A stretch of DNA of 64,000 bases from Burkholderiales bacterium. Its GTDB lineage: Bacteria; Pseudomonadota; Gammaproteobacteria; Burkholderiales; SG8-41. A model generated the notes under the pieces. It did no database searches, was not told where the DNA came from, and worked only from the letters and a program-made list of their open reading frames with translations. Every line of letters starts with the position of its first letter. Position 1 is the first letter of the stretch. The stretch spans positions 62,001 through 126,000 of the forward strand of contig JALHRQ010000004.1 of NCBI GenBank assembly GCA_022841375.1, read 5' to 3'. The position numbers were made by a program, and so were the translations under genes. Below, piece by piece: positions 24,838 through 33,741 of this stretch.

Positions 24838-26076
24838 ATGAGTATTTCACAACCTTCGGGCGAATTGCCCGCGCGTGACATGTTCGAGCGTGTCAGGAAT
24901 TTCCTGTCCGGCGAGGCCGTGCCTGGCGTGTTGCTTTTGCTTGCCGCGATCACGGCCATGGCAATTGCCAATTCCCCTCTCGCGCCTTACTACCACAGCC
25001 TGTTCGCGGTGCCGATTTCTGTTCGTATCCATGATTTTTTTATCGACAAGCCGCTGCTGCTTTGGGTCAATGACGGGCTGATGGCGCTGTTCTTCTTTCT
25101 TGTCGGGCTGGAGCTCAAGCGCGAATTGCTTGAGGGGGAGTTGTCTGATCCGCGTCAGGCGCTGTTGCCGACAGCGGCGGCGATGGGAGGTATCGCGGTG
25201 CCGGCAATGATTTATGCCGCGTTCAATGCCGGTGACGAGATGGCACTGCGCGGCTGGGCGATTCCTGCTGCGACCGACATCGCTTTTGCACTGGGGGTTC
25301 TTGCCTTGCTCGGAGATCGGGTGCCGCGCGGACTCAAGGTGTTTCTGCTGACCGTGGCAATCGTTGATGACATCGGCGCGATTATAATAATCGCGGTGTT
25401 CTATTCGACCACTCCGCCTGCGCTGTCGCTCGCCGTCTCGGGTACTGCATTGCTGACTCTGGCGGTGTTTAACATTGTGGGGGTGCGGCGGGTGTCTGCC
25501 TATCTGCTGGTCGGCCTGGTGCTGTGGGCCGCGGTGCTTAAGTCGGGTGTCCATGCCACCATCGCCGGCGTGTTGCTGGCGATGGTCATACCGCTGCGCA
25601 CCGGCGAAATGCCGTCGCCGGCGCGGCAACTTGAGAGTGACCTGCATGGCCCGGTACAGTTTGCGATCCTGCCGCTGTTTGCCCTGGCCAATGCCGGGGT
25701 GACATTTCAGGGCATGTCGTTAGCTGACTTTGGCGAATCGATTACATTGGGCATCGCCGCAGGACTGTTCTTCGGCAAACAGATCGGCATCATGGCGGTT
25801 TCTGCGGCGCTGATCTTTGCCGGTTTCGCGCGGTTGCCGCAGGGTGCAACCTGGCTCAGCTTTTACGCGGTGACCGTGATCTGCGGTATCGGTTTCACGA
25901 TGAGCTTGTTCATCGGAAGCCTGGCTTTTTACGGGCACCTGGAGACCGCAGTGGACGAGCGCGTCGGCATCCTGCTGGGATCGGCCGTGTCCGCCATCGT
26001 CGGCTATCTGGTACTGCGTTTCGCAACATCCGGCAAGTCAGCAGAGGCGGAAAAATCATCCGGACCGGCCTGGTGA
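24838..26076 (+). CDS. nhaA: Na+/H+ antiporter NhaA
   Basis: The product is 412 residues from the ATG at 24838, within the normal range for NhaA. This inner-membrane antiporter exchanges two protons for one sodium. Visible features are the N-terminal LLLLAAITAMAIANSPL helix, FFFLVGLELKRELLEGEL, AIPAATDIAFALGVLALLG, the two transport aspartates in VAIVDDIGAIIIIA, and GIGFTMSLFIGSLAF near the end. The start is uncertain because no candidate has a good ribosome-binding site; an in-frame ATG at 24880 is possible. The gene follows the alx terminator and is therefore probably expressed separately. Confidence 0.94.
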   Translation: MSISQPSGELPARDMFERVRNFLSGEAVPGVLLLLAAITAMAIANSPLAPYYHSLFAVPISVRIHDFFIDKPLLLWVNDGLMALFFFLVGLELKRELLEGELSDPRQALLPTAAAMGGIAVPAMIYAAFNAGDEMALRGWAIPAATDIAFALGVLALLGDRVPRGLKVFLLTVAIVDDIGAIIIIAVFYSTTPPALSLAVSGTALLTLAVFNIVGVRRVSAYLLVGLVLWAAVLKSGVHATIAGVLLAMVIPLRTGEMPSPARQLESDLHGPVQFAILPLFALANAGVTFQGMSLADFGESITLGIAAGLFFGKQIGIMAVSAALIFAGFARLPQGATWLSFYAVTVICGIGFTMSLFIGSLAFYGHLETAVDERVGILLGSAVSAIVGYLVLRFATSGKSAEAEKSSGPAW

Positions 26077-26080
26077 GGGA

Positions 26081-26629
26081 TTAAAAGCGCGGTTTGCGCG
26101 AGGCCTTCTTGTAACGTTTGATGCCTTCGACGATTTCCTTCTTGGCTTCTTCGGTACCGACCCAGCCGATGACCTTGACCCATTTGCCGGGTTCAAGGTC
26201 CTTGTAATGCTCGAAAAAATGCGCAATCTGCGCCAGTGAACTCTGCGGCAGATCGCGGGGGGCCTGGATTTTCGAATAGAGCGGAGTCAGTTTGTCGATC
26301 GGTGCTGCAAGGATCTTGGTGTCGTCGCCGGCCTCATCTTCCATTTTGAGCATGCCCACCGGGCGGCAGCGCACGACCACGCCGGTGATCAGCGGCACCG
26401 GCGACAGAACCAGCACGTCGACGGGATCACCGTCACCGGAAAGGGTATGCGGCACATAGCCGTAATTGCACGGATATCTCATCGAGGTCGACATGAAGCG
26501 GTCGACGAACATGGCCCCCGTGCTTTTTTCCATTTCGTACTTGATCGGTTCGGCATGCATCGGGATTTCAATGATCACATTAAAATCGTTGGGCACATCG
26601 AAGCCAGAGTTGACTCGGTCCAGATTCAC
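26081..26629 (-). CDS. ppa: Inorganic pyrophosphatase, family I
   Basis: The 182-residue product is a full-length soluble family I pyrophosphatase that hydrolyses PPi to two phosphates with Mg2+. It has [44 protein letters not shown] with the metal-binding aspartates of the family signature DGDPVDVL, and [13 protein letters not shown]. It converges with nhaA, with only four bases between the stops, and diverges from the GST gene. A membrane-bound proton-pumping pyrophosphatase is encoded 5 kb away, so this genome has both ways of disposing of PPi. Confidence 0.97.
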   Translation of the reverse strand: MNLDRVNSGFDVPNDFNVIIEIPMHAEPIKYEMEKSTGAMFVDRFMSTSMRYPCNYGYVPHTLSGDGDPVDVLVLSPVPLITGVVVRCRPVGMLKMEDEAGDDTKILAAPIDKLTPLYSKIQAPRDLPQSSLAQIAHFFEHYKDLEPGKWVKVIGWVGTEEAKKEIVEGIKRYKKASRKPRF

Positions 26630-26730
26630 GGCATATTCCCCTCGGGATGGATGTCCGCATTATACGTTGCTGCCTGCCGCCACATGTCCTGCGTGCTAGG
26701 ATCAGGGTTCGATTAATCAGGGAGTGTCAT

Positions 26731-27321
26731 ATGAAACTGTACATCACCAAAACTTCCGGCAATGCCTGGAAAGTGCGCCTGCTGCTGTCCATGCTGAAGG
26801 TGCCGTTTGAGACGGTCGTTCTCGATTCTGACAAGAAAGAAAACAAGGCCCCGGATTTCCTGAAACTGAATCCGCGCGGCCAGGTGCCGGTGCTGGTCGA
26901 CGGCGACCAGGTGTTCTGGGATTCGACAGCCTGCCTGGTGTATCTCGCCCGCAAATTCGGTGGCGAGCAATGGCTGCCCTCTGATGCCGTCGGAATGGCG
27001 GAGGTGCAGCAGTGGCTGGCGCTGTCCAACAACGAACTGCATTACGGTCTGCAGTGGGCGCGCGGCAAGAAAATCGGTATCCGCAGCATCGGAGATTACG
27101 AGGAGTATGCGACCTACGGCCGCAACGGTCTGGCCGTGCTGGAAAGCCGTCTGAAATCCAATCAGTGGCTGGCGTGCGGCCGGCCGACCATCGCGGATCT
27201 GGCCTGTTACTGCTATACCTCGGTAGCACCCGAGGGCGGTTTTGATCTGAATGTGCACCCGTCGGTAGCCGCCTGGCTCAAGCGCGTCGAAGCGCTGCCG
27301 GGTTGGATCAAGCGCGTCTGA
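26731..27321 (+). CDS. Glutathione S-transferase family protein
   Basis: The 196-residue product has a thioredoxin-like N-terminal domain (MKLYITKTSGNAWKVRLLLS) with the glutathione-binding PRGQVPVLVDGD and the DSTACLVYLA segment in place of the usual ESxAI. The helical C-terminal domain contains RPTIADLACYCY, the N-capping box of the family. The ATG at 26731 follows GGGAG. It could conjugate glutathione to an electrophile, but the substrate is unknown. The next gene starts eight bases after its stop, so the two form an operon. Confidence 0.9.
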   Translation: MKLYITKTSGNAWKVRLLLSMLKVPFETVVLDSDKKENKAPDFLKLNPRGQVPVLVDGDQVFWDSTACLVYLARKFGGEQWLPSDAVGMAEVQQWLALSNNELHYGLQWARGKKIGIRSIGDYEEYATYGRNGLAVLESRLKSNQWLACGRPTIADLACYCYTSVAPEGGFDLNVHPSVAAWLKRVEALPGWIKRV

Positions 27322-27328
27322 TCCGCAA

Positions 27329-28435
27329 GTGCTGAAGCGATTCCGCCTCGGTCATGCCGGCGCTGCCGACTGGCGTGCCGCGGCGGACGCCTGCATTGCG
27401 CAATTGGGTTCGGATGCAGGCAATCTGGGATTTCTTTACGTCACCGATTTTTTTGCCGACGTGCTGCCTGAGATCCATCGTTATATCGCTGACCGGACCG
27501 GTGTTGCGCATTGGACCGGCACTGTCGGCATTGGTGTGTGCGCCACCGGCAAGGAGTATCTTGATCAACCTGGAATAGTGACGCTGACCGGAGATTTTCA
27601 AGCAGACAGCTTTTGCGTTTTTGGCTCCGGAACGGCTGTGCCGGATGCCGCTGAATTGTATTGTGGTGGGACCCCGGCCAGCATCGCGGTCGTTCACGGC
27701 GATCCTCTGCGTGGCGATATCGCCAAACAGATTCAGCAATTGGCGCTGGTTACCGAAAGCGGTTTTCTGGTTGGCGGCCTGGCCAGTTCAAGACGTGGTT
27801 TCCGTTTTGTTGCCGACGGAGCTGCGGAAGGAGCGTTGTCGGGGGTGGCTTTTTCCGATGCCGTGACCGTGGCGACGCGTTTGACTCAGGGTTGCTCGCC
27901 ACTGCGTGGCGGAGGCCATGAAATCTCCGGTGCCCAGAATAATATTGTCCTGGAACTTGACGGTCGCCCGGCGCTCGATGTGTTGCGTGAAGACGTCGGC
28001 ATTGACGAGAATGAGGAGTTGTCCCGTCTGGGCGGACAGATTTTTGTCGGACTTTCAGTGACGGGCAGCGACACCGCTGAGTATGTTGTGCGCAATCTTA
28101 TCGGCATCGATCCCGGTAACCGGCTGATTGCGATCGGGGATATTGCGCAAATAGGCCAGCGCCTGCAGTTTTTCCGGCGCGACCACGATACTGCGCGCGC
28201 CGACATGACGCGCATGCTCGACAGTATCCGTGAGGGGCTTTACACCAAACCCCGGGGTGCACTTTATTACTCCTGTCTGGGTCGCGGCGGCGCCTTGCTT
28301 GGCGGCGAGTCTGAGGAACTGCGCATGATTGAGGCGGCGCTAGGCGATGTGCCCCTGGCCGGTTTTTTCGGCAATGGTGAAATATCTCACAACCGGCTGT
28401 ATGGCTATACTGGAGTTCTTACCCTTTTTCTCTGA
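27329..28435 (+). CDS. FIST N/C-domain sensory protein
   Basis: The 368-residue protein starts at a GTG eight bases after the GST stop. The N-terminal part (about 20-200) has the FIST_N pattern, including GNLGFLYVTDFFADVLPEI, GTVGIGVCATG and LVGGLASSRRGFRF. The C-terminal FIST_C part (about 205-360) ends with RGALYYSCLGRGGALLG, then PLAGFFGNGEISHNRLYGYTGVLTLF. FIST proteins are thought to bind small ligands, probably amino acids, as sensory modules. Here there is no attached histidine kinase, cyclase or methyl-accepting domain, so how the signal leaves is unclear. The DUF599 membrane protein 14 bases downstream is a candidate partner. Confidence 0.87.
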   Translation: MLKRFRLGHAGAADWRAAADACIAQLGSDAGNLGFLYVTDFFADVLPEIHRYIADRTGVAHWTGTVGIGVCATGKEYLDQPGIVTLTGDFQADSFCVFGSGTAVPDAAELYCGGTPASIAVVHGDPLRGDIAKQIQQLALVTESGFLVGGLASSRRGFRFVADGAAEGALSGVAFSDAVTVATRLTQGCSPLRGGGHEISGAQNNIVLELDGRPALDVLREDVGIDENEELSRLGGQIFVGLSVTGSDTAEYVVRNLIGIDPGNRLIAIGDIAQIGQRLQFFRRDHDTARADMTRMLDSIREGLYTKPRGALYYSCLGRGGALLGGESEELRMIEAALGDVPLAGFFGNGEISHNRLYGYTGVLTLFL

Positions 28436-28449
28436 GGCGGCTCGATTCC

Positions 28450-29190
28450 ATGGACGGTATTTTGAGCTCACGCATCCTGATGGAACTCAGCCTGACCTGG
28501 CTCGACATTGCAGGCGTTATTTTCTTTGTTTTCTCGTGGGTCGGTTACGCGCTTTTTGCGCAATGGCACGCGCGCAACGAGCCGTCGTTGCACAACACGA
28601 TGGACCGTTACCGCCGTGAGTGGATGCTGCGCATGATCGAGCGCGACAATCGCATGGTCGATGTCAACATCATGCGCAACTTGACCCGAAGCTCGCAGTT
28701 TTTTGCATCGACCACGATGCTGGTTCTCGGCGCGCTGATCGCGCTGCTCGGTTACGTGCAGCAGGCGATGGATGTGGTGTCCGGTCTTCCGTTCACGGTC
28801 AAGGCTTCGACGCGACTGCTTGAGATCAAGGTGGTGATGATGGTGCTGATTTTTGTCTACGCCTTTTTCAAGTTTTCCTGGGCAATCCGCCAGCTCGGTT
28901 TTTCTTCTACGTTGATCGGTGCCGCGCCGAAACCGCCCAAGGAAAATCCGGAGCAATATGCAGCGCGCATCAACCGCATCGCCGCGGTCACGTCCTACGC
29001 CGGCACCAATTTCAACGACGGCCTGCGGGCTTATTATTTTGCGCTGGCGGGGATGACCTGGTTTTTGCATCCCTACCTGATGTTGATCGCAACAGCCTGG
29101 GTGGTCTACGTGCTGTATCACCGAGAGTTTGCATCGAAGACCCTGCGCGCACTGATCAATGAAGATCTTTCATCGCCTCCGGGAAGCTAG
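28450..29190 (+). CDS. DUF599 family membrane protein
   Basis: The 246-residue product has about four membrane segments (near residues 17-40, 83-105, 125-145 and 195-220). It matches the DUF599 pattern WLDIAGVIFFVFSWVGYALF, MRNLTRSSQFFASTTMLVLG, FFKFSWAIRQLGFSSTLIGA and AGTNFNDGLRAYYFALAGMTWF. Its function is unknown. It probably shares a transcript with the FIST protein and GST genes. The 112 bases after it contain no gene and hold the AGGAGG ribosome-binding site of the next gene. Confidence 0.87.
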   Translation: MDGILSSRILMELSLTWLDIAGVIFFVFSWVGYALFAQWHARNEPSLHNTMDRYRREWMLRMIERDNRMVDVNIMRNLTRSSQFFASTTMLVLGALIALLGYVQQAMDVVSGLPFTVKASTRLLEIKVVMMVLIFVYAFFKFSWAIRQLGFSSTLIGAAPKPPKENPEQYAARINRIAAVTSYAGTNFNDGLRAYYFALAGMTWFLHPYLMLIATAWVVYVLYHREFASKTLRALINEDLSSPPGS

Positions 29191-29302
29191 CGGCGACAGC
29201 TGTTTGGAGGTGAGGGTTTGACGGACCGTCAGGCACAAAAATAAATGTTAATCGTCCGGCAATTCTTTTTTTCGGACCAATAATTTTCCAGCAGGAGGAA
29301 CC

Positions 29303-30298
29303 GTGGCACTTGATCGACTGAAATGTTTGATATTGGAAATTTCCCCGATTGTTGTGGGCGTTTTTTTTGCCCTGACCGCGCAGCATTCGTTGGCGCAGGC
29401 CTGGAAGCCTGAAAAGGCGGTGGAGGTGGTGGTTTCATCCGCGCCGGGCGGCAGTAATGACCGGGTGGCGCGAATCATCCAGAAAATCGTTCAGGACCAG
29501 AAACTGGTTGCGACCCCGGTTGCGGTACTCAACAAGCCCGGCGGCAACCAGACGATTTCGCGCGCTTATATCAACCAGAACCCGGGCGACGCGCACTATC
29601 TCGAGATCGGAAACCCGACGCTGATAGCCAACCAGGTTGTGGGCCGGCAGTTGTACACCGATTTCACGCCGATTGCGCTGATGATCAATGAATTTGCCGC
29701 ATTTACGGTCCGCGCGGATTCGCCGTTCAGGAACGCCCAGGACCTGATCGCGCAGTTGCGCAAGGATCCGGGGTCGGTGGTGATTGGCGTCAGTAACCTC
29801 GGAGGCACCAACCACCTGACCCTGTCGCTGCTGGCCAAGGCCGGTGGAGTGGATATCAAGCGCCTCAGGGTGGTGGTATTCAAAACCAATGCCGAGGGGC
29901 TGACCGCCCTGTTGGGTGGACATATCCATCTGGTGACGTCGGCGGTGGCGACGGCGATCGGCCAAATGCGCGAAGGCAAGGCGAAAATCATTTCGGTCAG
30001 TTCACCGCTACGCATGGCTGGCGATCTTGCCCAGGTGCCTACGCTGCGCGAGCAGGGCTATGACGTCTCGTTGTCCAACTGGCGGGCAATCATCGGCCCC
30101 AAGGGCCTGACAGCCGCGCAGATCGGCTACTGGGAAGCCGTGCTGGCCAAAGTGGTGGCCACCGCCGAATGGAAATCAACGCTTGAGCAGCAATTCTGGG
30201 ACGGCAACTTTCTGCGCAGTAATGAGTTTGCCAAATACATGGACAACGAATACGCCCAGACCAAGCCGGTCATGCTCGAACTCGGTCTTTCCAGGTAA
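29303..30298 (+). CDS. Bug/TctC-type tripartite tricarboxylate binding protein
   Basis: The 331-residue product starts at a GTG behind AGGAGG and has a signal peptide ending near SLAQA. The mature protein shows the Bug-family VEVVVSSAPGGSNDRVARII loop that wraps the ligand carboxylate, DFTPIALMINEFAAFTV, and LLGGHIHLVTSAV. It should bind a carboxylate in the periplasm and deliver it to a TctAB-type transporter or a sensor. No tctA or tctB lies in the window, as is common for these expanded families. It resembles the Bug gene at 43149 more closely than the one at 42131. The OCD-family gene starts 12 bases later. Confidence 0.9.
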   Translation: MALDRLKCLILEISPIVVGVFFALTAQHSLAQAWKPEKAVEVVVSSAPGGSNDRVARIIQKIVQDQKLVATPVAVLNKPGGNQTISRAYINQNPGDAHYLEIGNPTLIANQVVGRQLYTDFTPIALMINEFAAFTVRADSPFRNAQDLIAQLRKDPGSVVIGVSNLGGTNHLTLSLLAKAGGVDIKRLRVVVFKTNAEGLTALLGGHIHLVTSAVATAIGQMREGKAKIISVSSPLRMAGDLAQVPTLREQGYDVSLSNWRAIIGPKGLTAAQIGYWEAVLAKVVATAEWKSTLEQQFWDGNFLRSNEFAKYMDNEYAQTKPVMLELGLSR

Positions 30299-30310
30299 GG
30301 CGCATCCACC

Positions 30311-31405
30311 ATGGCTGAAGATGTCCTGGTGCTGGACAATGATGATGTCGCCGGTGTTTTTGACCTTGAAGCCTGCATGGCTGCTCTGGAGGGTGCCTAC
30401 CGCGCAATGGCCGAAGGCCGGTCCGTTGAACGCGCGCGCAGCCAGACGCGGGTGCCGCTGGACGAGCCCGGCATCAATTATTGCTTCAAGAGCATGGAAG
30501 GGGCGCTGTTCGGCGACGGCTACATGACACTGCGCATCACATCGGATGCGGTGTTTGAGGGCAGGATTGACGGCCGCGCCCGGCGTGACAAGCTGGCGCG
30601 CGGACCCGGCGGCACCTATTGCGGACTGATCCTGCTGTTCAGTACCCGCGATGTCGCGCCGGTCGCAATCATTCACGACGGATTGATCCAGCTGGCGCGT
30701 GTGGCCTGCACCAGTGCATTGAGCGTACGCCTGCTGGCGCGAGAGGACGCCGGTGACCTTGCGCTGCTCGGCGCGGGCGAACAGGCGTGGTGGCATTTGC
30801 GGGCAGCCGCGAAGGTGCGCCAGTTGCGACGTGTGCGTGTATATGCGCCGACGAGGTCAAAGCTCGACGCGTTTGTGGCGCGGGCGCGGACTGAACTCAA
30901 CATCGCGGCCGAAGCTTCGATCACGGCCCGGGCGGCGGTGGAGGGTGCCGATATTGTTATCGCAGCGACCAATGCCAGCGAGCCGGTCCTTGACGGGCGG
31001 TGGCTCGCACCCGGTGCCCATGTGGTGTCCATTGTCAGCGGCGACAAGGGCAGCACGCGGCGTGAGCTGGATGATCAATGCCTGCGTCGCGCCGCACTGG
31101 TGGTCGCGCATTCCAAGGCGGGTGCGATCGAGCACGGCAACGGCGATCTCGCCGGTCCGGTGGCGGCGGGCATTCTCAGCTGGGAAAAAATCTTCGACCT
31201 GCCCGATCTGGTAGCCGGAAATTCACCGCGCCGGCACAACCGTGACGACATCACCCTGTTCAAGAACAACGGCGGCACGGGACTCCAGTTCGCCGCGGTG
31301 GTGCCGGTGGTTTACGAGCGCGCCCGCGGCGCCGGTCTGGGCCGGAAACTGCCGACAGCCTGGTTTCTGGAGAACATGAAGTCCTGCGGGGTGGTGTTGA
31401 AATAA
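30311..31405 (+). CDS. Ornithine cyclodeaminase/mu-crystallin family protein
   Basis: The 364-residue product has the OCD fold. The N-terminal substrate domain holds RSQTRVPLDEPGINYCFKSM, and a Rossmann domain has LLGAGEQAWWHLRAAAKV (around residue 155) for NAD(H), followed by ADIVIAATNASEPVLDGRWL and APGAHVVSIVSGD. Family members include ornithine cyclodeaminase, alanine dehydrogenase, delta-pyrroline-2-carboxylate reductase and opine-type dehydrogenases, so the substrate is open. It is coupled by a 12-base gap to a Bug receptor, hinting that the receptor and enzyme handle the same imported acid. A bidirectional terminator follows. Confidence 0.88.
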   Translation: MAEDVLVLDNDDVAGVFDLEACMAALEGAYRAMAEGRSVERARSQTRVPLDEPGINYCFKSMEGALFGDGYMTLRITSDAVFEGRIDGRARRDKLARGPGGTYCGLILLFSTRDVAPVAIIHDGLIQLARVACTSALSVRLLAREDAGDLALLGAGEQAWWHLRAAAKVRQLRRVRVYAPTRSKLDAFVARARTELNIAAEASITARAAVEGADIVIAATNASEPVLDGRWLAPGAHVVSIVSGDKGSTRRELDDQCLRRAALVVAHSKAGAIEHGNGDLAGPVAAGILSWEKIFDLPDLVAGNSPRRHNRDDITLFKNNGGTGLQFAAVVPVVYERARGAGLGRKLPTAWFLENMKSCGVVLK

Positions 31406-31435
31406 AAAAACGGCCGGGAGACCCGGCCGTTTTTA
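31404..31435. terminator. Bidirectional terminator between the OCD-family gene and hppA
   Basis: AAAAAACGGCCGGG pairs with CCCGGCCGTTTTT around a three- or four-base loop, with A-tract and T-tract on either side, suitable for both converging genes. Confidence 0.85.
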
Positions 31436-31450
31436 TTGAGGCTTGGCTGA

Positions 31451-33520
31451 TTACAGCAGCGGTACGATCAGCAGCGCCACGATGTTGATGATCTTGATCA
31501 GCGGATTGATCGCCGGGCCGGCAGTGTCCTTGTAGGGATCACCCACAGTGTCGCCGGTGACCGCTGCCTTGTGGGCTTCGGAACCTTTGCCGCCGTGATT
31601 GCCGTCCTCGATGTATTTCTTCGCATTGTCCCAGGCGCCGCCACCGGTGCACATGGAGATCGCAACGAACAAGCCGGTGACGATGGTGCCCATCAGCATG
31701 CCGCCGAGGGCCTGTACACCGGCATCCTTGCCCATCAGTGTGCCGACAATCAGCGCCACTGCGACCGGCGCCAGCACCGGCAGCAGCGACGGCGCGATCA
31801 TTTCCTTGATCGCCGCACGGGTCAGCATATCCACCGCGCGCGAATAATCGGGCTTGGCGGTGCCTTCCATGATGCCGGGGATTTCCTTGAACTGGCGGCG
31901 TACTTCGACCACTACAGAACCGGCGGCACGGCCGACGGCCTCCATCGCCATGGCGCCGAACAGATAGGGAATCAGGCCGCCGGCAAACAGACCGATGATG
32001 ACGGCCGGGTTTGACAGGTCAAAGGTGATGACGCGGCCGGTTTCCTCGATCTTGTGGGTGTAGTCGGCGAACAGCACCAGAGCGGCCAAACCGGCGGAGC
32101 CGATGGCATAACCCTTGGTCACCGCCTTGGTGGTGTTGCCCACCGCGTCCAGCGGATCGGTTACGGCGCGCACTTCCTTGGGCATATCCGACATCTCGGC
32201 GATGCCGCCGGCGTTGTCGGTGATCGGACCGTAGGCGTCGAGCGCGACGATGATGCCGGCCATCGACAGCATCGAAGTGGCGGCGATGGCGATGCCGTAG
32301 AGGCCACCCAGTGTGTAAGAGACATAAATTGCCACGCACACCGCAAGAACAGGCCACGCGGTGGAGCGCATCGACACGCCAAGACCAGCGATGATGTTGG
32401 TGCCGTGACCGGTGGTCGAAGCGGCGGCGACGTGCTGCACCGGCGCGTATTGCGTGCCGGTGTAGTACTCGGTGATCCACACCAGGAACGCAGTCAGCAC
32501 CAGGCCGACGACGGCACTGCCGTAGAGCTTCATCACCGACAGCGCCGGGTAATGCTCGCTGATGTTGCCGAGCATCCAGCTGGTGATCGGGTAGAACGCG
32601 ATCAACGCCAGTACGCCGGCGACGATCAGGCCGCGGTACAACGCGCCCATGATGTTCTTGCCATCGGAGGTCTTGACGAAAAAGGCGCCGACGATGGAGG
32701 CGATGATGGCAAAGCCGCCGAGGACCAGCGGATACATCACCGCGCCCTGGACGATTTCGGGTTTCGGCAGCATCAACGCGGCGAGCACCATCGTTGCGAT
32801 GATGGTGACCGCGTAGGTCTCGAACAGGTCGGCGGCCATGCCGGCGCAGTCGCCGACGTTGTCACCGACGTTGTCGGCGATCACTGCGGGATTGCGCGGA
32901 TCATCCTCGGGGATACCGGCTTCGACTTTACCCACCAGGTCAGCGCCGACGTCGGCACCCTTGGTGAAAATGCCGCCACCCAGTCGCGCGAAAATCGAAA
33001 TCAGCGAGGAACCGAAAGCCAGGCCGATCAGCGGCTTGATCACGTCGCTCATCTTGACGCCAGCACCGGCGGTGCTGGTCAGATACCAGAAAAACAGCAC
33101 GGTGCCGAGAAGGCCCAGACCGACCACCAGCATGCCGGTGATCGCGCCGCCGCGGAAGGCGATGTCCAGCGCGGGATTGATGCCTTTGCGCGCGGCTTCG
33201 GCCGTACGCACATTGGCGCGCACCGACACGTTCATGCCGATATAACCGGCGAGGCCCGAGAGGATGGCGCCGACGGCGAAAGCAGCAGCCGTGGTGGCGC
33301 CCAGTGCAATCCAGATCAGCACGAACAGCACGGCGCCGACGATGGCGATGGTGGTGTATTGGCGATTCAAGTAGGCCTGCGCCCCGGCTTGAATTGCTGC
33401 AGCGATTTCGCGCATGCGGTCATTGCCGTCAGGCTGCGCGACGATCCAGCGGATCGACACGACGCCGTAGACGAGTGCGGCGATGGCGCAAACCAGCGCA
33501 AAGATCAAACCATTCGTCAT
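31451..33520 (-). CDS. hppA: Membrane proton-translocating pyrophosphatase, K+-independent type
   Basis: The 689-residue protein has about sixteen membrane helices and pumps protons while hydrolysing PPi. Substrate and metal motifs are clear: [20 protein letters not shown], then [19 protein letters not shown], then [15 protein letters not shown]. Near residue 460 the sequence is [10 protein letters not shown]; Lys in this place (Ala in K+-dependent enzymes) marks the K+-independent H+-pumping group. The ATG at 33520 follows TAGGAG. The upstream region 33521-33741 contains no gene. The neighbouring phosphofructokinase of the PPi-related branch and adk are transcribed in the same direction upstream. 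Confidence 0.96.
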   Translation of the reverse strand: MTNGLIFALVCAIAALVYGVVSIRWIVAQPDGNDRMREIAAAIQAGAQAYLNRQYTTIAIVGAVLFVLIWIALGATTAAAFAVGAILSGLAGYIGMNVSVRANVRTAEAARKGINPALDIAFRGGAITGMLVVGLGLLGTVLFFWYLTSTAGAGVKMSDVIKPLIGLAFGSSLISIFARLGGGIFTKGADVGADLVGKVEAGIPEDDPRNPAVIADNVGDNVGDCAGMAADLFETYAVTIIATMVLAALMLPKPEIVQGAVMYPLVLGGFAIIASIVGAFFVKTSDGKNIMGALYRGLIVAGVLALIAFYPITSWMLGNISEHYPALSVMKLYGSAVVGLVLTAFLVWITEYYTGTQYAPVQHVAAASTTGHGTNIIAGLGVSMRSTAWPVLAVCVAIYVSYTLGGLYGIAIAATSMLSMAGIIVALDAYGPITDNAGGIAEMSDMPKEVRAVTDPLDAVGNTTKAVTKGYAIGSAGLAALVLFADYTHKIEETGRVITFDLSNPAVIIGLFAGGLIPYLFGAMAMEAVGRAAGSVVVEVRRQFKEIPGIMEGTAKPDYSRAVDMLTRAAIKEMIAPSLLPVLAPVAVALIVGTLMGKDAGVQALGGMLMGTIVTGLFVAISMCTGGGAWDNAKKYIEDGNHGGKGSEAHKAAVTGDTVGDPYKDTAGPAINPLIKIINIVALLIVPLL

Positions 33521-33741
33521 GATTACTCCTAAACTATTGTTTTAATTGAATAAAATTTGCCGGTGCGTAGCCGGGGCCGCGCTAGGGTGCCTTTATTCCG
33601 GTATATGCGCAAGACCCATACGGAATTGTGGTCTGAACGCCGCTGAATTTACCCACACCTTGGATTGTAACGACCCCGCATTATAAGACCCTCGGCACCG
33701 GGCTTCCACCCTCTGTGGAGGGCAGAAAAAGCGATGGGGCT

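Noticed and set aside
32054-33532. Long plus-strand open frame opposite hppA
   Set aside because: It is exactly antisense to a highly conserved gene; its composition is biased to His, Asp, Gly and Ala. High GC content leaves such frames open by chance.
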